In this document: positions 53,990 through 63,939 of the stretch, piece by piece
Position numbering within the stretch: the first letter of the stretch is position 1
Layout of the letters: each line of letters opens with the position of its first letter
DNA from: an uncultured Sphingobacteriaceae bacterium
Lineage (GTDB): Bacteria; Bacteroidota; Bacteroidia; Sphingobacteriales; Sphingobacteriaceae
DNA: 64,000 bases
Reading direction: 5' to 3'
Assembly: GCA_946480915.1 (NCBI GenBank)
Contig: CAMLLO010000003.1
Coordinates: forward strand, 132,982-196,981
Translations under genes and position numbers: made by a program
The notes under the pieces: generated by a model
The model's input: only the letters and a program-made list of their open reading frames with translations
The model's database searches: none
Told to the model about the DNA's origin: nothing

Positions 53990-56758
53990 ATGAAAAAAAG
54001 CACAATCATACTATCGCTTTTATCCCTTTTCTTTTTTAACGAAGTTCGGGCCCAAACTAACATTTGGCCGCAGGTTAAAAAAGAAACCCGACCCTGGACA
54101 CGCTGGTGGTGGATGGGTAATGCCGTTGATCAAAAAAACATCTCATCTCTGCTGGCTAATTACAATAAAACTGGTTTTGGTGGGGTAGAAATAGCACCTA
54201 TTTACGGTGCTATCGGTTACGAAAGCCGCTACCTTCAGTATCTTTCTCCTGATTGGATGAAGATGTTGGATCATACGGTCAAAACAGCAGAAAATCTGGG
54301 CATGGGCGTAGATTTAACAAACGGCACCGGCTGGCCCTTTGGCGGACCTCAAGTTTCTGCAGAATTTGCGGCATCGCGACTGATTGTTAAAAATTATAAG
54401 CTTACTGCAGGAAATTCTTTGACAGAGAAGATTGAAGTAAGCGATCCGAAAGCAGGTCTTACGCGCTTACAAGCACTAACCGCTTATGGAAATAAAGGCG
54501 AAGTTCTTCAGCTGCTGGATAAAGTCGATAATAAGGGCACATTGAATTGGAAGCCAAGAACTGGTACTTGGGAAATCTACGCTGCTTTTAATGGCAAAAC
54601 CCGGCAAATGGTAAAGCGGGCTGCGCCGGGCGGTGAAGGATTTACGTTAAATCACCTTTCAAAACCTGCTCTTGATCAGTATCTAAGTCGTTTCGACAAG
54701 GCCTTTGTAAATAATCCACCGAAGGTACGAGCGTTTTACAACGATAGCTATGAAGTATACGATGCTGATTGGTCGGATAATTTCTTCTCTGAGTTTCAGG
54801 CAAGACGTGGATATGATCTTCGTCCTAACATTCGTGATTTGGTTAGCACAGAATCGACTGCAAAAATTGCCCGCTTAAAATCGGATTATCGCGAAACCAT
54901 GTCGGATATGTTATTGCATAACTTTACCATTCCATGGACAAACTGGACACATAAATACAATGCCATATCAAAAAACCAGGCTCATGGTTCACCTGGCAAC
55001 TTGTTGGATTTATACGCAGCAGTTGATATACCCGAATGTGAAACTTTCGGCTCCAGCTTTTTCCCTATTCCCGGCCTTCGCCGCGATAGCGCAGATATTC
55101 GGAACGTAGATCCCGATCCAATAATGCTGAAATTTGCGTCTTCGGCGGCTCATGTAACCGGAAAAAATCTGGTATCAAGCGAGACATTTACATGGTTAAC
55201 AGAGCATTTTAAAACTTCTTTATCTCAAACAAAGCCTGAGCTGGAACAGGTATTCTTATCAGGTGTAAACCACACTTTTTTTCATGGCACAACATATTCT
55301 CCGGACGATATTCCTTTTCCGGGATGGCTATTCTACGCTTCTGTTAATTTCGTTCCGGCAAATAGCTGGTGGTCTCACCTTCCGGGACTAACTACATACA
55401 TCACTCGGGTTCAGTCTGTTCTCCAGGCAGGGAAATCGGACAACGAATTGCTCGTTTACTGGCCGATTTACGATGTGTGGAATAATCCAAAAGGCATGGA
55501 TATGCCTTTAAAAGTTCACGATGTGGACGTTTGGCTTCATCCAAGTCCATTTTATAAGAACGTAAAATCATTGCAGGAAGCAGGATACTCGTTGGATTTT
55601 GTTTCCGACGCCTTGTTAAGTAATTCATCCGTTTCAAACGGGAATATCAGCACTTCTCCGAATGCGTCACCTTATAAAACGCTAATTGTTCCAAAAGCAG
55701 ACGTTATGCCTTTGCAAACGCTGCAGAAAATTGTCGATTTAGCTAAATCTGGAGCAACTGTAATCATTCAGCAATTTCCTGAAGATGTTCCAGGATTAGC
55801 TAATCTTGAAGCGAATAGAAATAATCTTTTTCAAACTATTTCGGCACTATCATTTTCTGATGCCGGCGATGGAATCAAACAATTGCAAATAGGAACAGGA
55901 CAAATTCTTCTTTCAAACGACGTTCAAAAGGCTTTGAAATTTAAAGGAATCTCAGGTGAAAAGTTAACGGCTACAGGCCTGAAATTTTTACGCCGGCAGG
56001 TTGGGAACGAAAAATATTATTATCTCGTAAATCACACAGCCTCTGCAATTGATACAGATCTGCCATTGAATGTTCAGTCGGCTGCTGTCATGATAATGGA
56101 CCCTCAAACCGGCAATTTTGGTCTCGGAAACAGCAGGCAGGAGGGAGCACAAACAAGTGTCAGAGTTCAAATGCTTCCGGGTGAAGCTCTGATACTTAAA
56201 ACGCTTGCTGCAAATTCCGATGTTGCTAAATGGAAGTATTTGAATAAAGCCTTAAAACAGGTTGAAGTAAGCGGCTTGTGGAACCTTCATTTTACAGAAG
56301 GTGGTCCTAAGGTTCCGGCAGATAAAAAACTTTCAAAACTGGTTTCATGGACGGAGCTTGGCGATAGTCTGGCTACAGCATACTCCGGCAGGGCAGAATA
56401 CTCCATCAATTTTAAAATGCCTAAGCTTAAAGGCGACGAATATATTCTTGATTTAGGAAAGGTGCATGAGAGTGCCCATGTTTGGGTTAATGGTCAGGAT
56501 GCCGGTATTCTGTGGAGTATTCCTTTTCAGGCCCGTATCAGAAAATATCTTAAAAAGGGGAAAAATACGATCAAAATCGAAGTAGCCAATCTGATGGCAA
56601 ACAGAATTAGAGATATGGACAAGAAAGGGATTCAATGGCGTAAGTACCATGAGATTAACTTTGTAAATATCAATTACAAGGATTTTAACGCTGCAGTCTG
56701 GCAGCCGCAGCCTTCAGGCTTAATTGGGCCCGTTACAATTACTCCGTATAAAAAATAA
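53990..56758 (+). CDS. GH106 alpha-L-rhamnosidase
   Basis: A 922-residue secreted enzyme (signal peptide ending EVRAQ). The N-terminal barrel matches GH106: TRPWTRWWWMGNAVDQKNIS, FGGVEIAPIYGAIGYE, MGVDLTNGTGWPFGGPQVS. The C-terminal beta domains include YSINFKMPKLKGDEYILDLG, VHESAHVWVNGQDAGILW and NTIKIEVANLMANRIRD, a galactose-binding-like sandwich. GH106 enzymes remove alpha-linked L-rhamnose from RG-I or RG-II chains by inversion. Its position immediately after the rhamnose mutarotase gene supports rhamnose as the product. A propeller protein gene begins 4 bp after its stop. Confidence 0.92.
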   Translation: MKKSTIILSLLSLFFFNEVRAQTNIWPQVKKETRPWTRWWWMGNAVDQKNISSLLANYNKTGFGGVEIAPIYGAIGYESRYLQYLSPDWMKMLDHTVKTAENLGMGVDLTNGTGWPFGGPQVSAEFAASRLIVKNYKLTAGNSLTEKIEVSDPKAGLTRLQALTAYGNKGEVLQLLDKVDNKGTLNWKPRTGTWEIYAAFNGKTRQMVKRAAPGGEGFTLNHLSKPALDQYLSRFDKAFVNNPPKVRAFYNDSYEVYDADWSDNFFSEFQARRGYDLRPNIRDLVSTESTAKIARLKSDYRETMSDMLLHNFTIPWTNWTHKYNAISKNQAHGSPGNLLDLYAAVDIPECETFGSSFFPIPGLRRDSADIRNVDPDPIMLKFASSAAHVTGKNLVSSETFTWLTEHFKTSLSQTKPELEQVFLSGVNHTFFHGTTYSPDDIPFPGWLFYASVNFVPANSWWSHLPGLTTYITRVQSVLQAGKSDNELLVYWPIYDVWNNPKGMDMPLKVHDVDVWLHPSPFYKNVKSLQEAGYSLDFVSDALLSNSSVSNGNISTSPNASPYKTLIVPKADVMPLQTLQKIVDLAKSGATVIIQQFPEDVPGLANLEANRNNLFQTISALSFSDAGDGIKQLQIGTGQILLSNDVQKALKFKGISGEKLTATGLKFLRRQVGNEKYYYLVNHTASAIDTDLPLNVQSAAVMIMDPQTGNFGLGNSRQEGAQTSVRVQMLPGEALILKTLAANSDVAKWKYLNKALKQVEVSGLWNLHFTEGGPKVPADKKLSKLVSWTELGDSLATAYSGRAEYSINFKMPKLKGDEYILDLGKVHESAHVWVNGQDAGILWSIPFQARIRKYLKKGKNTIKIEVANLMANRIRDMDKKGIQWRKYHEINFVNINYKDFNAAVWQPQPSGLIGPVTITPYKK

Positions 56759-56762
56759 TGAA

Positions 56763-58499
56763 ATGAGGAATTCACTTCTTTTCCTGGCAATCTTTATAGG
56801 TTTCGGGGCATTTTCTCAAAAGCTGAATCACGCGGTGAGCATGCCCGGCACTATAATCGTTCCTGCTTCAGATTTCCTCGACAGAAATCCTAAAGGGAAT
56901 ATTATTTCTGACGCAGGCGCTTTGAAGGCCGACTGGATTTTTAATAATACAGCCCTTGTTCTGAATTCTGAAACTAATCTGATTGCCAGGATCAATGTTC
57001 CTCAAGCGGCACTTTATTATTTATATGTAAGAAGCCAGGGAAGTCGGGGTACAGGCTTTAAAGTCTCGGTTGGTGATCAGGTAAGCGCTGAAACTTTCGG
57101 AACCGACGTTTTAAGTTGGAAAAAGTCAGGTGCATTTCAGCTCAAAAAGGGAGTAACCGATATTAAAATCACCCGGATCGATCCTTCTCCTGTTGTGGAT
57201 GTTTTGGTTTTGAGCACAAATCCTGATCTCAAAGAAGAGGATATTGAGCCGTATCAACTTAATCAGGATGTTGAACTTATCAAAGAATATCAGATTCCTG
57301 CTGCCGGAACCGTGAAATTTGGTGATGTGAACGGAGATAAAAAAACTGATTTTATGGTTGTTGGCCGTGACTGGACCGTTACAGTTTTTGATAATTCTGG
57401 CACCGAACTATGGTCATGGAAAGCACCCGGGGAGAACACACTTTTAAGGGCAGAATTTGAAGCTCCGGGAGTACTTTGGGATTTTGATAAGGATGGCAGA
57501 GCAGAGGTGGTTCACTGGCGCTTCATCGAAAATAAGGAATGGCTGGTGATCGCTGATGGGCGTACAGGGAACGAAATTCGCAAAACAGAGTGGCCAACCA
57601 AGGCATTGCCACATGTATATAATAATTTCAGACTGGCGATCGCCAAGCTTACCAAAGATGCGCCAAACGAACTTATCGTGTTTACTGATTACGGAGGCAC
57701 TATGAATATCAGTGCTTTCAAGTCAGATCTGAGTTTGCTTTGGCAGCATACTGAAAATCGCAAGAAAGATAATTTGGGGCATTATGTTTATCCGCTAGAT
57801 TTTGATAAGGACGGAATAGATGAGGTACTCGTTGGTTCCTTATTGCTAAATTCAAAAGGTAAGCAAATATGGAATCGCTTTGATTTGCTTAACGACAATC
57901 ATGATCATGCAGATAGCTATAAATTTGCCGATATAGATAAAGATGGCAAGCTGGACATTTTAATTTCAAATAGCGAAACTGGCGTGTATGCGATAAAGTC
58001 AATGACAAAAGAAATTATTTGGCAAAATGTTGCAGAGCACAGTCAGCAGATTCAAGTTGGAGATTTTCTCAAAAAGATTCCAGGGCCGCAGGTTGTTGTG
58101 GGCGGACGCACATATGGATTGAAACAGACTTCCGAGCCTGGGCTTAGCAGTCAGCTTTTTTGGTTCGATAATAAAGGTACGCTCGTTTCTATGTGGCCTA
58201 ATGGATATCCATTAAATGGAAATCCTGATTTTGTTGTCGGCAATTGGAAAGGTAAAGGCAAACCTCAGCTATTCTGGTACAAGTTTAAAATAGATGATAA
58301 AGGCGAAGGAGATCTGTATTTTCCGGATGGGGTTTTCCATATGTTTGATTTTACAGGCCGGGGTGCGGAAGAAGTTATTACCCTTTCGAGGGGAATATTA
58401 CGAGTGTTTGGTTCTAAAACTGCGTCGCATTCTAACAAAGATTTAAAAACGGACTTAAACTATCTAAGGTCGAAAGTTGTAAATCATACTCACTATTGA
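56763..58499 (+). CDS. FG-GAP-like propeller protein, PL11-related or binding protein
   Basis: A 578-residue exported protein. I chose ATG 56763 (MRNSLLFLAIFIGFGAFSQ is a good signal peptide) rather than the TTG at 56724, which would overlap the GH106 gene. Residues up to about 160 form a carbohydrate-binding-like beta domain (YYLYVRSQGSRGTGFKVSVG). The rest has FG-GAP-type loops: FGDVNGDKKTDFMVV, WDFDKDGRAEVVHW, LDFDKDGIDEVLVG, FADIDKDGKLDILIS, as in the PL11 propeller. It lacks the PL11 opening (NLGRG...GWRML) and the NIREGAHYTQF block, so it is not a plain PL11. It could be a divergent lyase or a non-catalytic binder. Its gene follows GH106 by 4 bp, in the same operon. Confidence 0.65.
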   Translation: MRNSLLFLAIFIGFGAFSQKLNHAVSMPGTIIVPASDFLDRNPKGNIISDAGALKADWIFNNTALVLNSETNLIARINVPQAALYYLYVRSQGSRGTGFKVSVGDQVSAETFGTDVLSWKKSGAFQLKKGVTDIKITRIDPSPVVDVLVLSTNPDLKEEDIEPYQLNQDVELIKEYQIPAAGTVKFGDVNGDKKTDFMVVGRDWTVTVFDNSGTELWSWKAPGENTLLRAEFEAPGVLWDFDKDGRAEVVHWRFIENKEWLVIADGRTGNEIRKTEWPTKALPHVYNNFRLAIAKLTKDAPNELIVFTDYGGTMNISAFKSDLSLLWQHTENRKKDNLGHYVYPLDFDKDGIDEVLVGSLLLNSKGKQIWNRFDLLNDNHDHADSYKFADIDKDGKLDILISNSETGVYAIKSMTKEIIWQNVAEHSQQIQVGDFLKKIPGPQVVVGGRTYGLKQTSEPGLSSQLFWFDNKGTLVSMWPNGYPLNGNPDFVVGNWKGKGKPQLFWYKFKIDDKGEGDLYFPDGVFHMFDFTGRGAEEVITLSRGILRVFGSKTASHSNKDLKTDLNYLRSKVVNHTHY

Positions 58500-58578
58500 T
58501 TATATTGCTTTAGTTTGTTAGCTTTTCAAAGCCGGATAGTGCAATGTTTCTGGTAATGTTGCTATTTTAGAAAATTAT

Positions 58579-59625
58579 ATGTCCAAGTCAACAAATAAGG
58601 CGTTCAGATTTTTCGATTTTATTCACATCGACGAATACTCGGCAACTCCCAAATATCTTCAGTTAACAAACTCTATCTTAACAGCGATAGAATCAGGTAA
58701 GATCAATAAAAATGATATGTTGCCTTCTATTAATGAATTGAGTTATGAATTAGAAATATCCAGGGATACGGCCGAGAAGGGCTATAAATATCTGAAAAAA
58801 ATCGGTGTTTTAGCCTCGATCCCCGGAAAGGGATATTACATAGCAAGTACAGATTTCAGGCAAACGCTTCGAATCTGCATGTTGTTTAATAAACTTAGTT
58901 CGCACAAAAAAATAGTATACGATTCATTTATTGCTGCCCTGGGCGATCATGTTGCTGTGGACTTTTACATTTACAACAACGATTTTAAGTTGTTTAAAAA
59001 AATGCTCGCCGATAAAATGGAAGGCTACTCTCATTACATTGTGGTGCCGCATTTTATTGAAGGTGGTGAAAATGCTTGTGATATTATCAATACCATTCCA
59101 AAAGAGAAGCTGGTGCTGCTCGATAAGAAAATATCGGGTATTGATGGGGAGTATGCTGCTGTATATGAGAATTTTGAGACAGATATTTACAATGCCTTAG
59201 AACAGGCAAGGGATGTTCTAAGTAAATATCATACTATCAAACTGATTTTTCCGGAGAAAAGCTATTACCCAAAAGAGATTAAAAAAGGGCTGTTGCGTTT
59301 TTGCCAGCAGTATGCTTTCGGACATAAAATAATAAGCGACATTTCTACCGAGGCCATTGAAGATGGAGAAGTTTATATCAATTTAATGGAGGATGATTTA
59401 GTTAAATTGATCGAGAAAATAATTTCGTTAAAACTGGAAGTAGGCAAACAGGTAGGTGTGATATCTTATAATGAAACCCCCCTTAAAAAGGTGATTTTAA
59501 ACGGAATAACTACTGTGTCCACCGACTTTCAGCAGATGGGTGCTATTGCCGCAAAAATGATTTTAGAAAACTCCAGAACGCATGTAGAAGTGCCGTTCCA
59601 CCTCACTCTTAGACCCTCCTTGTAA
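58579..59625 (+). CDS. GntR-family transcriptional regulator with LacI-like ligand domain
   Basis: A 348-residue cytoplasmic regulator. The N-terminal winged helix-turn-helix (about residues 18-90) reads PKYLQLTNSILTAIESGKIN, MLPSINELSYELEISRDTAE and YKYLKKIGVLASIPGKGYYI, a GntR pattern. The remaining 250 residues resemble a periplasmic-binding-protein-like sensor (LRICMLFNKLSSHKKIVYDS, ISYNETPLKKVILNGITTVS, QQMGAIAAKMILEN), as in GntR proteins that sense sugars. It lies on the plus strand 80 bp after the FG-GAP gene, next to rhaM and GH106, so control of rhamnose or RG-I genes is likely but not shown. The next gene encodes GH15. Confidence 0.85.
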   Translation: MSKSTNKAFRFFDFIHIDEYSATPKYLQLTNSILTAIESGKINKNDMLPSINELSYELEISRDTAEKGYKYLKKIGVLASIPGKGYYIASTDFRQTLRICMLFNKLSSHKKIVYDSFIAALGDHVAVDFYIYNNDFKLFKKMLADKMEGYSHYIVVPHFIEGGENACDIINTIPKEKLVLLDKKISGIDGEYAAVYENFETDIYNALEQARDVLSKYHTIKLIFPEKSYYPKEIKKGLLRFCQQYAFGHKIISDISTEAIEDGEVYINLMEDDLVKLIEKIISLKLEVGKQVGVISYNETPLKKVILNGITTVSTDFQQMGAIAAKMILENSRTHVEVPFHLTLRPSL

Positions 59626-59663
59626 ACTTTTGGTGTCTCTTTGTGTTTCTTTATAAATAAGGT

Positions 59664-61445
59664 ATGAAGAAACATTTTTATGACTCCGGAATCATAGGTA
59701 ACTGCGCTTTTCTTGCGCACGTTAGTAAAAATACCAACATCTCGTGGCTGTGCTGGCCAAGGTTTGATAGTTCTTTTGTCTTTGGATCTTTGTTGGATAA
59801 AGAAAAAGGCGGAGAATTTTCAATTCGTCCAGCTTCAGAGTACAGCTCAAATCAGTATTATCTTGAAAATACAAATGTACTGTGCACCGAAATTACTTGC
59901 GAAAGCGGTAGGTACAGAATACTGGATGTTGCTCCACGGTTTCAGCAATATGAGCGTTATTTTAAACCTTTAATGCTGATTCGGAAAATTGAACCCATCG
60001 AGGGTAATCCCCGAATTCTGGTTAAGTGCCAGCCAGTTGGCGATTACGGCAAGTATAAGCTTAAAGCCCACCGTGGGAGTAATCATATAAATTTTGAGGG
60101 CCATGAAGATTCTGTTCGGCTCACCACCAACATTCCGATCAGTTATTTATCAGAAGAAACCTACTTCGTGTTAAACGAGATAAAATACCTGGTTTTAACT
60201 TATGGGCAGCCTTTGGAAGCACCGTTAGGCAGCACCTGCGAGAATTTTATCAGGGAAACGATTGGATACTGGCGTACCTGGATAAAGCATTCGAGCATCT
60301 CGGCTTTCTACCAGGAATATGTAATACGTTCTGCCTTGGCCTTGAAAATACATCAGTATGAAGATACGGGTGCTATAATTGCGGCTAGCACAACCAGTTT
60401 ACCCGAATATGATGGAAGCGGAAGGAATTGGGATTACCGGTTTTGTTGGTTGCGAGATACCTATTATGTTATATCTGCACTAAACCATATTGGGCATTTC
60501 GAAGAGATGGAGCGTTATTTTAATTATGTAGCCGGTATTTCAGTATCCGAAGATAACCGCTATCAGCCGCTGTATGCTATTGATGGTAATAGTGAACTCG
60601 AAGAAACAATTCTTGACCATTTGGACGGCTATATGGGAAATAAGCCTGTCAGAATTGGAAATCAGGCCGCTGAACATATTCAAAACGACATCTACGGGCA
60701 GGTGATGATTTCGATTATGCCATTGTATATTGATCATAGATTTATTTTTAGGGAACGCAAAGATTCTATACGCTGGATTGAAAGGGTACTTAACAAAATC
60801 GAACGTACTATCGATGAGAAAGATGCCGGTATTTGGGAGTTTCGAAATATTGCCAACATTCATTGTTACAGTAACTTGTTTCAGTGGGCCGGTTGTGCAG
60901 CTGCCGCTAAAATGGCGCGTACCATCTCCAATACAGAACTTGAAGAAAGAGCTTTAAAGCTTCAGAAAAAAGCGGCAGATCACATTGAAAGCTGTTACGA
61001 TCCCGTTAGGAAAGTTTATACAAATGCCGCGGGAGGCACTTATTTAGATGCCAGCACACTTCAGCTTATCATGATGAATTACCTTGATCCGGCTTCTGAC
61101 CGGGCAAAAGATCACTTAAAGGCTCTGGAGGCTGAGCTAAAAACTCCGAACGGTTTGTTTTACCGCTATTTACATGAAGATGATTTTGGAAAACCCAGAA
61201 CTACTTTTTTGATTTGCGCCTTCTGGTACGTCGAGGCACTGGCCTGTGTAGGGAGGCTGGATGATGCGATAAAAGAATTCGAAAATATTATTCAATACTC
61301 TAATCACCTTATGCTTTTTAGCGAAGATGTGGATGAAAATACGGGAAGCCAGTGGGGGAATTTCCCCCAGGCATACAGCCATGTAGGGTTGATGAATGCA
61401 GCCTACCGTATTGCCATGAAACTGGATAAGCCGGTATTTCTTTAG
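59664..61445 (+). CDS. GH15 family hydrolase (glucoamylase or trehalase type)
   Basis: A 593-residue protein without a signal peptide, so it is cytoplasmic. It opens with YDSGIIGNCAFLAHVSKNTN and ISWLCWPRFDSSFVFGSLL, which is typical of the bacterial GH15 subgroup. GSGRNWDYRFCWLRDTYYVI carries the conserved Asp-rich substrate site. The (alpha/alpha)6 core continues through KWAG-type repeats to SEDVDENTGSQWGNFPQAYS, where the Glu/Asp cluster sits. Related proteins act as trehalase or glucoamylase. Because its gene converges on a trehalose synthesis gene (4-bp overlap of stops), a trehalase or regulator of trehalose pools is the better guess. No pectin role is apparent. Confidence 0.88.
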   Translation: MKKHFYDSGIIGNCAFLAHVSKNTNISWLCWPRFDSSFVFGSLLDKEKGGEFSIRPASEYSSNQYYLENTNVLCTEITCESGRYRILDVAPRFQQYERYFKPLMLIRKIEPIEGNPRILVKCQPVGDYGKYKLKAHRGSNHINFEGHEDSVRLTTNIPISYLSEETYFVLNEIKYLVLTYGQPLEAPLGSTCENFIRETIGYWRTWIKHSSISAFYQEYVIRSALALKIHQYEDTGAIIAASTTSLPEYDGSGRNWDYRFCWLRDTYYVISALNHIGHFEEMERYFNYVAGISVSEDNRYQPLYAIDGNSELEETILDHLDGYMGNKPVRIGNQAAEHIQNDIYGQVMISIMPLYIDHRFIFRERKDSIRWIERVLNKIERTIDEKDAGIWEFRNIANIHCYSNLFQWAGCAAAAKMARTISNTELEERALKLQKKAADHIESCYDPVRKVYTNAAGGTYLDASTLQLIMMNYLDPASDRAKDHLKALEAELKTPNGLFYRYLHEDDFGKPRTTFLICAFWYVEALACVGRLDDAIKEFENIIQYSNHLMLFSEDVDENTGSQWGNFPQAYSHVGLMNAAYRIAMKLDKPVFL

Positions 61446-63631
61446 CTTTCCGACGAAATAAAGGCCAACGATCTTAATAATCGCCTAACTTCTCTGTAAT
61501 CTCTTAAATAAAATCTGGCGGCAGATATATTGCTGCCGATTTTTATTGAGTAAGCATCCGAAGGGAGTACTTTAAAAATATCTTCATCGGTATGGTCATC
61601 TCCTAAAGCCATAATATAATCGTAGTCTTTGCCTTCGAACCATTTAAGCGCCATTTTCCCCTTATTAACTTCGATGTTTTTAATCTCGATTACCTTGCTC
61701 CCCGGCAGCATTTGAAGGCCCTTGTCGGCTATAGTAAAAAACAGATCGTTCATTATTTCATTTGCTCTCAAATCACCAAGGCCTTCTTCTACCTTGCGGT
61801 AATGCCATACCAGCGAATAGCTTTTTTCTTCAATAAAAGAACCTGGAGTTCTGTCGACGTAAGTTTCCAAAATGGGTGCAATATCTTGTTTCCACTGATT
61901 GTCTAAGCCCGATATTTTTGACCAATCTTCTTCATGTTTTTTGGTCCATGTGCCATGTTCGGCTATCATATCGACTGGTAATTCCGAAAACCATTCTTCT
62001 AAAGTTTCGTGTTTGCGTCCACTTATTATTACCACGTGGTTTGATGGATCTGATGAAAGTTGCTCTAATAATTCATATAAGTCCTCATCCGGGAACGCCA
62101 TGTCGATATCTGAATGAAACCCGACCAATGTGCCATCATAATCGAGAAATATGATTCGTTTGCATGAGCTGGCATATTCTACTTCCATTAATGATTGTCT
62201 TTGTTCTTCCAAATATTTTGCCTTCATAGACTTTTGCAATTGTTTTACTTCGTGTAAGCGATCCATATAAATTTTGACCCAATGCCGGATGTTGAATTTC
62301 GAAACAACATTGCGTAAAAGCTTCATTCGCCTGCGCTGTTCTTCGGGCTTCATGTTAATAGCCTGAATTATCGCCTCATAAATTTCTCCAATATTATTAG
62401 GGTTAACGATGATGGCATCTACCAACTCCTTCGCAGAACCAGCCATCTCGCTTAAAATCAGCACACCATCATTTGTTGTACGGCTGGCAACATATTCTTT
62501 ACTCACAAGATTCATCCCATCTCGCATAGGTGTTACAAGACAAACATCGGCCAGGCTGTAAAGTGCTGAAAGTATATCGACGGGGAAAGAGCGATAATAA
62601 TAATGAACCGGAATCCAATTTAACGTTCTGTACCGGGCGTTAATGTTTCCAACTATCTTGTCTATTTCGTCCTTTAGCTCTCGATAGTTGGCAACAGTAT
62701 CTCTCGACGGAACTATGATCATGTAAAGAATCACCTGTTCCTGGTGCTCAGGGTGATTTTGAAGTAGTAAATCAAAGGCCTGTAGTCGTTGTAATATGCC
62801 TTTACTATAATCTAGCCGGTCTATTGATAAAATAACTTTATAGCTATTAAAGCTTTCCCTGAGATCTCGTTTGTTTTGGATTACCTTCTCATCCTGGGTT
62901 AAGAGTTCGAATTTTTTGTCGTCAATTCCCATCGGAAACGATTCAATCACCACCTGCCTGTCGTTATATGTCACTACGTTTGACGATGATTGTATCGGCA
63001 GTATTCGGGTGACAGCACTTCTAAAATGCCTGGCATCATCGAAGGTATGAAACCCAAGGAGATCGGCCCCAAGCATATTTTCCAGAATTTCTGCACGCCA
63101 TGGAATTAATCTGAATAGTTCTGAACTGGGGAAGGGAATATGCTGGAAGAATCCAATAGTTATGTCTGGTAACTCGGCTCTAATCAAACCGGGTAACAGC
63201 AGTAATTGATAGTCGTGTATCCAAATAATATCATCAGGCTTTGCCAGTTGTAAAACAGCATCCCTGAATTTGCAATTTACCTCTTTATAGCTGTCCCAAT
63301 AGCTTTGCTCGTACTTTGCAAAGGTAGGGTGGTAATGAAAAATTGGCCATAGCGTCTCATTCGAAAATCCTTCATAATAGAGGTTTATCTCTTCCTGGGA
63401 AAGGAAAACCGGAGAAAGGTTGATCTCTGACAACTGTTTTTTAATGATGTCTTCCTGATCTGTCGAACAAACCTCAATGCCGGGCCAACCGATCCAAACG
63501 TTGTCTCCCTGTCGATAAATTGACCCCAGGCCGGTTGCTAAGCCGCCCTCACTTTGTTTAAGTTCAAACTGGCCATTACTCTCACTGATTTTTACCGGAA
63601 GTCTGTTTGATATAATGATTGTTTTGCCCAT
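61442..63631 (-). CDS. otsA/otsB: Bifunctional trehalose-6-phosphate synthase/phosphatase
   Basis: A 729-residue fusion that makes trehalose from UDP-glucose and glucose-6-phosphate. The N-terminal GT20 part (to about residue 470) has [68 protein letters not shown] and [18 protein letters not shown]. The C-terminal HAD phosphatase has [12 protein letters not shown] (nucleophile Asp), [16 protein letters not shown] and [13 protein letters not shown]. Both active sites look intact. Such fusions are common in Bacteroidota. It is cytoplasmic, and trehalose serves as a stress protectant. It converges with GH15. ATG 63631 is the first Met; the sequence before it is A-rich on the coding strand. Confidence 0.95.
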   Translation of the reverse strand: MGKTIIISNRLPVKISESNGQFELKQSEGGLATGLGSIYRQGDNVWIGWPGIEVCSTDQEDIIKKQLSEINLSPVFLSQEEINLYYEGFSNETLWPIFHYHPTFAKYEQSYWDSYKEVNCKFRDAVLQLAKPDDIIWIHDYQLLLLPGLIRAELPDITIGFFQHIPFPSSELFRLIPWRAEILENMLGADLLGFHTFDDARHFRSAVTRILPIQSSSNVVTYNDRQVVIESFPMGIDDKKFELLTQDEKVIQNKRDLRESFNSYKVILSIDRLDYSKGILQRLQAFDLLLQNHPEHQEQVILYMIIVPSRDTVANYRELKDEIDKIVGNINARYRTLNWIPVHYYYRSFPVDILSALYSLADVCLVTPMRDGMNLVSKEYVASRTTNDGVLILSEMAGSAKELVDAIIVNPNNIGEIYEAIIQAINMKPEEQRRRMKLLRNVVSKFNIRHWVKIYMDRLHEVKQLQKSMKAKYLEEQRQSLMEVEYASSCKRIIFLDYDGTLVGFHSDIDMAFPDEDLYELLEQLSSDPSNHVVIISGRKHETLEEWFSELPVDMIAEHGTWTKKHEEDWSKISGLDNQWKQDIAPILETYVDRTPGSFIEEKSYSLVWHYRKVEEGLGDLRANEIMNDLFFTIADKGLQMLPGSKVIEIKNIEVNKGKMALKWFEGKDYDYIMALGDDHTDEDIFKVLPSDAYSIKIGSNISAARFYLRDYREVRRLLRSLAFISSES

Positions 63632-63939
63632 GTTTAAATCTTTTTTTAATACAGTAATAATAAAAGGGTTTTTAAGCCTTACGGTTTTTTCAATTAAGAA
63701 TATTGAAGGAAAAACTGATTCTTATGTGATGTTGAATCGTTATTTTTTGCTTTGTAAAACAAAAAAAACCTAGATGTATATTGACGGTTCTTGCTAAGAA
63801 AGCAATTTTTTCTGACTTATGACGAATTAAGTTTCGGTTTTCTTAAGCTGTTTGGAGCTCATTTGTAAGAATTCTCATTTTAAATAATCACTCAGATTTT
63901 TATAAATACCCTGTTTTCAGTTCATATAAGCGCTGTGTC
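63632..63939. other. Non-genic stretch upstream of the trehalose gene
   Basis: About 308 AT-rich bases without a supported gene. This stretch should contain the promoter of the minus-strand trehalose gene, but no clear TAnnTTTG box was found on that strand. The last 20 bases include a degenerate unit (TTCATATAAG at 63921-63930) of the tandem repeat that follows. Confidence 0.45.

Noticed and set aside
56724..56762. TTG 56724 as the start of the FG-GAP-like gene
   Set aside because: It would overlap GH106 by 35 bp; ATG 56763 starts a clean signal peptide.
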